Of a stretch of 7,162 nucleotides of DNA, positions 6,336-7,162 are shown piece after piece. The notes below the pieces were generated by a model. It ran no database searches. It was given only the letters and a program-made list of their open reading frames with translations, and was not told the DNA's origin. The DNA comes from DASYQV01 sp036005125 (GTDB taxonomy: Bacteria; Acidobacteriota; Vicinamibacteria; Vicinamibacterales; UBA2999). Where the stretch lies: NCBI GenBank assembly GCA_036005125.1, contig DASYQV010000157.1, positions 1 through 7,162 of the forward strand, given 5' to 3'. The position numbers and the translations under genes were made by a program. The stretch's first letter is position 1. Each line of letters starts with the position of its first letter.

Positions 6336-7132
6336 ATGAAAGCCCTGCCACGATGACGCGCCAGACCATTCCCCTCGCTGCCGTGACCGAGCACCTTCGT
6401 GCGCTCGGCGTCGAGCGCGGTGGCGTCCTGCTCGTCCACACGTCGTTTTCGAACGTCGCACCCATCGAAGAGGGGCCGCTGGGCTTGATTGCCGCGCTCC
6501 GCGACGCCCTGGGACCTGCGGGCACTCTGGTGATGCCCAGCATGAGTGACGATGACGATCAGCCGTTCGATCCTCGGAGGACGTCCTGCATCGGGATGGG
6601 AGTGGTAGCCGAGAGCTTCTGGAAACTGCCGGGCGTTCTGCGCAGCGACAGTCCCCATGCGTTTGCAGCCATTGGTCCGGGGGCGGCGCACATCACCGCG
6701 GATCATCCGCTCGAGGTACCGCATGGCCCGGACAGTCCCGTGGGCCGCGTCCACGACCTCGATGGGCAGGTCCTGCTGCTCGGAGTAGGACACGACGCGG
6801 ACACCACGGTCCATCTGGCGGAGACGATCGCCGGGGTGCGTTACCGGCTGCCCAAGTATGCGACGGTCTTCAGGGCAGGAGTCCCCACGCGATGCGAGTA
6901 CCGCGAGATCGATCACTGCTGCCAGAGCTTCAATCTCGTGGACGGGTGGCTCGAGGCAGAAGGCCGCCAGCGCCGCGGCATCGTCGGACACGCCGAGGCG
7001 CGTCTGACGCGCTCGAGGGACATCGTCGAGGTGGCGGTGCGTCGCCTCCGGGAAAACGAAACCGTGTTCCTGCATCCCCCCGGAGTGGACGCCGAGTGCG
7101 ACGAGGCCAGATCTTCCATTTGTGATTTGTGA
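6332..7132 (+). CDS. AAC(3)-family N-acetyltransferase
   Basis: Protein of 266 residues, near the usual length of the aminoglycoside 3-N-acetyltransferase family, which transfers acetyl from acetyl-CoA to an amine. Family motifs in order: HTSFS at 36-40, GTLVMPS, SPHAFAAIG with His109, SPVGR, and GVGHDADTTVHLAE with His154 and His161. Many chromosomal members do not act on aminoglycosides (for example YokD-like and FrbF-like proteins), so resistance should not be assumed. It follows the ATP-grasp gene by 74 bp on the same strand, so it may acetylate a product of that pathway. ATG 6332 sits in the last atcatga unit without a Shine-Dalgarno; ATG 6353 (MTRQTIPL) is an alternative that loses seven residues. 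The last residues (about CDL) and the TGA are encoded by tttgtga repeats. Confidence 0.88.
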   Translation: MNESPATMTRQTIPLAAVTEHLRALGVERGGVLLVHTSFSNVAPIEEGPLGLIAALRDALGPAGTLVMPSMSDDDDQPFDPRRTSCIGMGVVAESFWKLPGVLRSDSPHAFAAIGPGAAHITADHPLEVPHGPDSPVGRVHDLDGQVLLLGVGHDADTTVHLAETIAGVRYRLPKYATVFRAGVPTRCEYREIDHCCQSFNLVDGWLEAEGRQRRGIVGHAEARLTRSRDIVEVAVRRLRENETVFLHPPGVDAECDEARSSICDL

Positions 7133-7162
7133 TTTGTGATTTGCGATTTGAATCACGAATCA
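7119..7162. repeat. Heptamer array tttgtga at the 3' end of the acetyltransferase gene
   Basis: Three units of tttgtga, one tttgcga, then a partial unit followed by inverted-type sequence (aatcacgaatca), cut by the window edge. The second unit supplies the TGA stop of the acetyltransferase. The inverted tail could form an imperfect hairpin. Confidence 0.9.

Noticed and set aside
6332..7132. Aminoglycoside resistance gene
   Set aside because: The family is AAC(3), but many chromosomal members have other substrates and no resistance context or mobile element is present, so only the family is called.
6323..7156. Open frame of 277 codons on the minus strand opposite the acetyltransferase
   Set aside because: The plus strand carries all AAC(3) family motifs. 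The minus frame begins in the terminal repeats and shows no motif.

Overview
The window is GC-rich bacterial DNA holding six protein genes. No rRNA, tRNA, CRISPR array, insertion sequence or phage gene is visible. The gene set (secreted M3 peptidase, STAS protein, HDOD protein, Ddl-like ATP-grasp, AAC(3)-like acetyltransferase), the codon use, and short tandem repeats in almost every gap suggest an Acidobacteriota genome, perhaps of the Vicinamibacteria. This placement is inferred from general familiarity, not from a marker gene.

Layout. Positions 1-1775, minus strand: a secreted oligoendopeptidase F (M3 family), cut at its C-terminus by the window edge. Positions 1885-2244, minus: a small STAS protein of the anti-sigma-factor antagonist type. 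Positions 2245-2555: a divergent intergenic region filled with 7-bp and 13-bp tandem repeats. Positions 2556-4040, plus: an HDOD protein with a GAF-like C-terminus, whose last 15 codons and stop lie in a palindromic cloverleaf-like element. Positions 4213-5241, plus: a putative zinc metallopeptidase. Positions 5238-6257, plus: a D-Ala-D-Ala-ligase-like ATP-grasp enzyme, joined to the peptidase by a 4-bp overlap. Positions 6332-7132, plus: an AAC(3)-family N-acetyltransferase.

Two functional groups are likely. The divergent STAS and HDOD genes are both signalling modules. The peptidase and ATP-grasp genes are translationally coupled, and the acetyltransferase follows 74 bp later on the same strand. 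Together these three look like a cassette for making, capping or breaking amide bonds in a peptide-like molecule. The product is unknown.

The most unusual feature is non-coding. Five of the six gaps or gene ends carry tandem repeats with a 7-bp period, each with a different core sequence, and the largest gap also carries a 13-bp (7+6) array. They lie beside -10 elements, contain one start codon and supply one stop codon. In addition, the two minus-strand genes share an identical TAGAAT box exactly 6 nt before ATG, which points to leaderless transcription.
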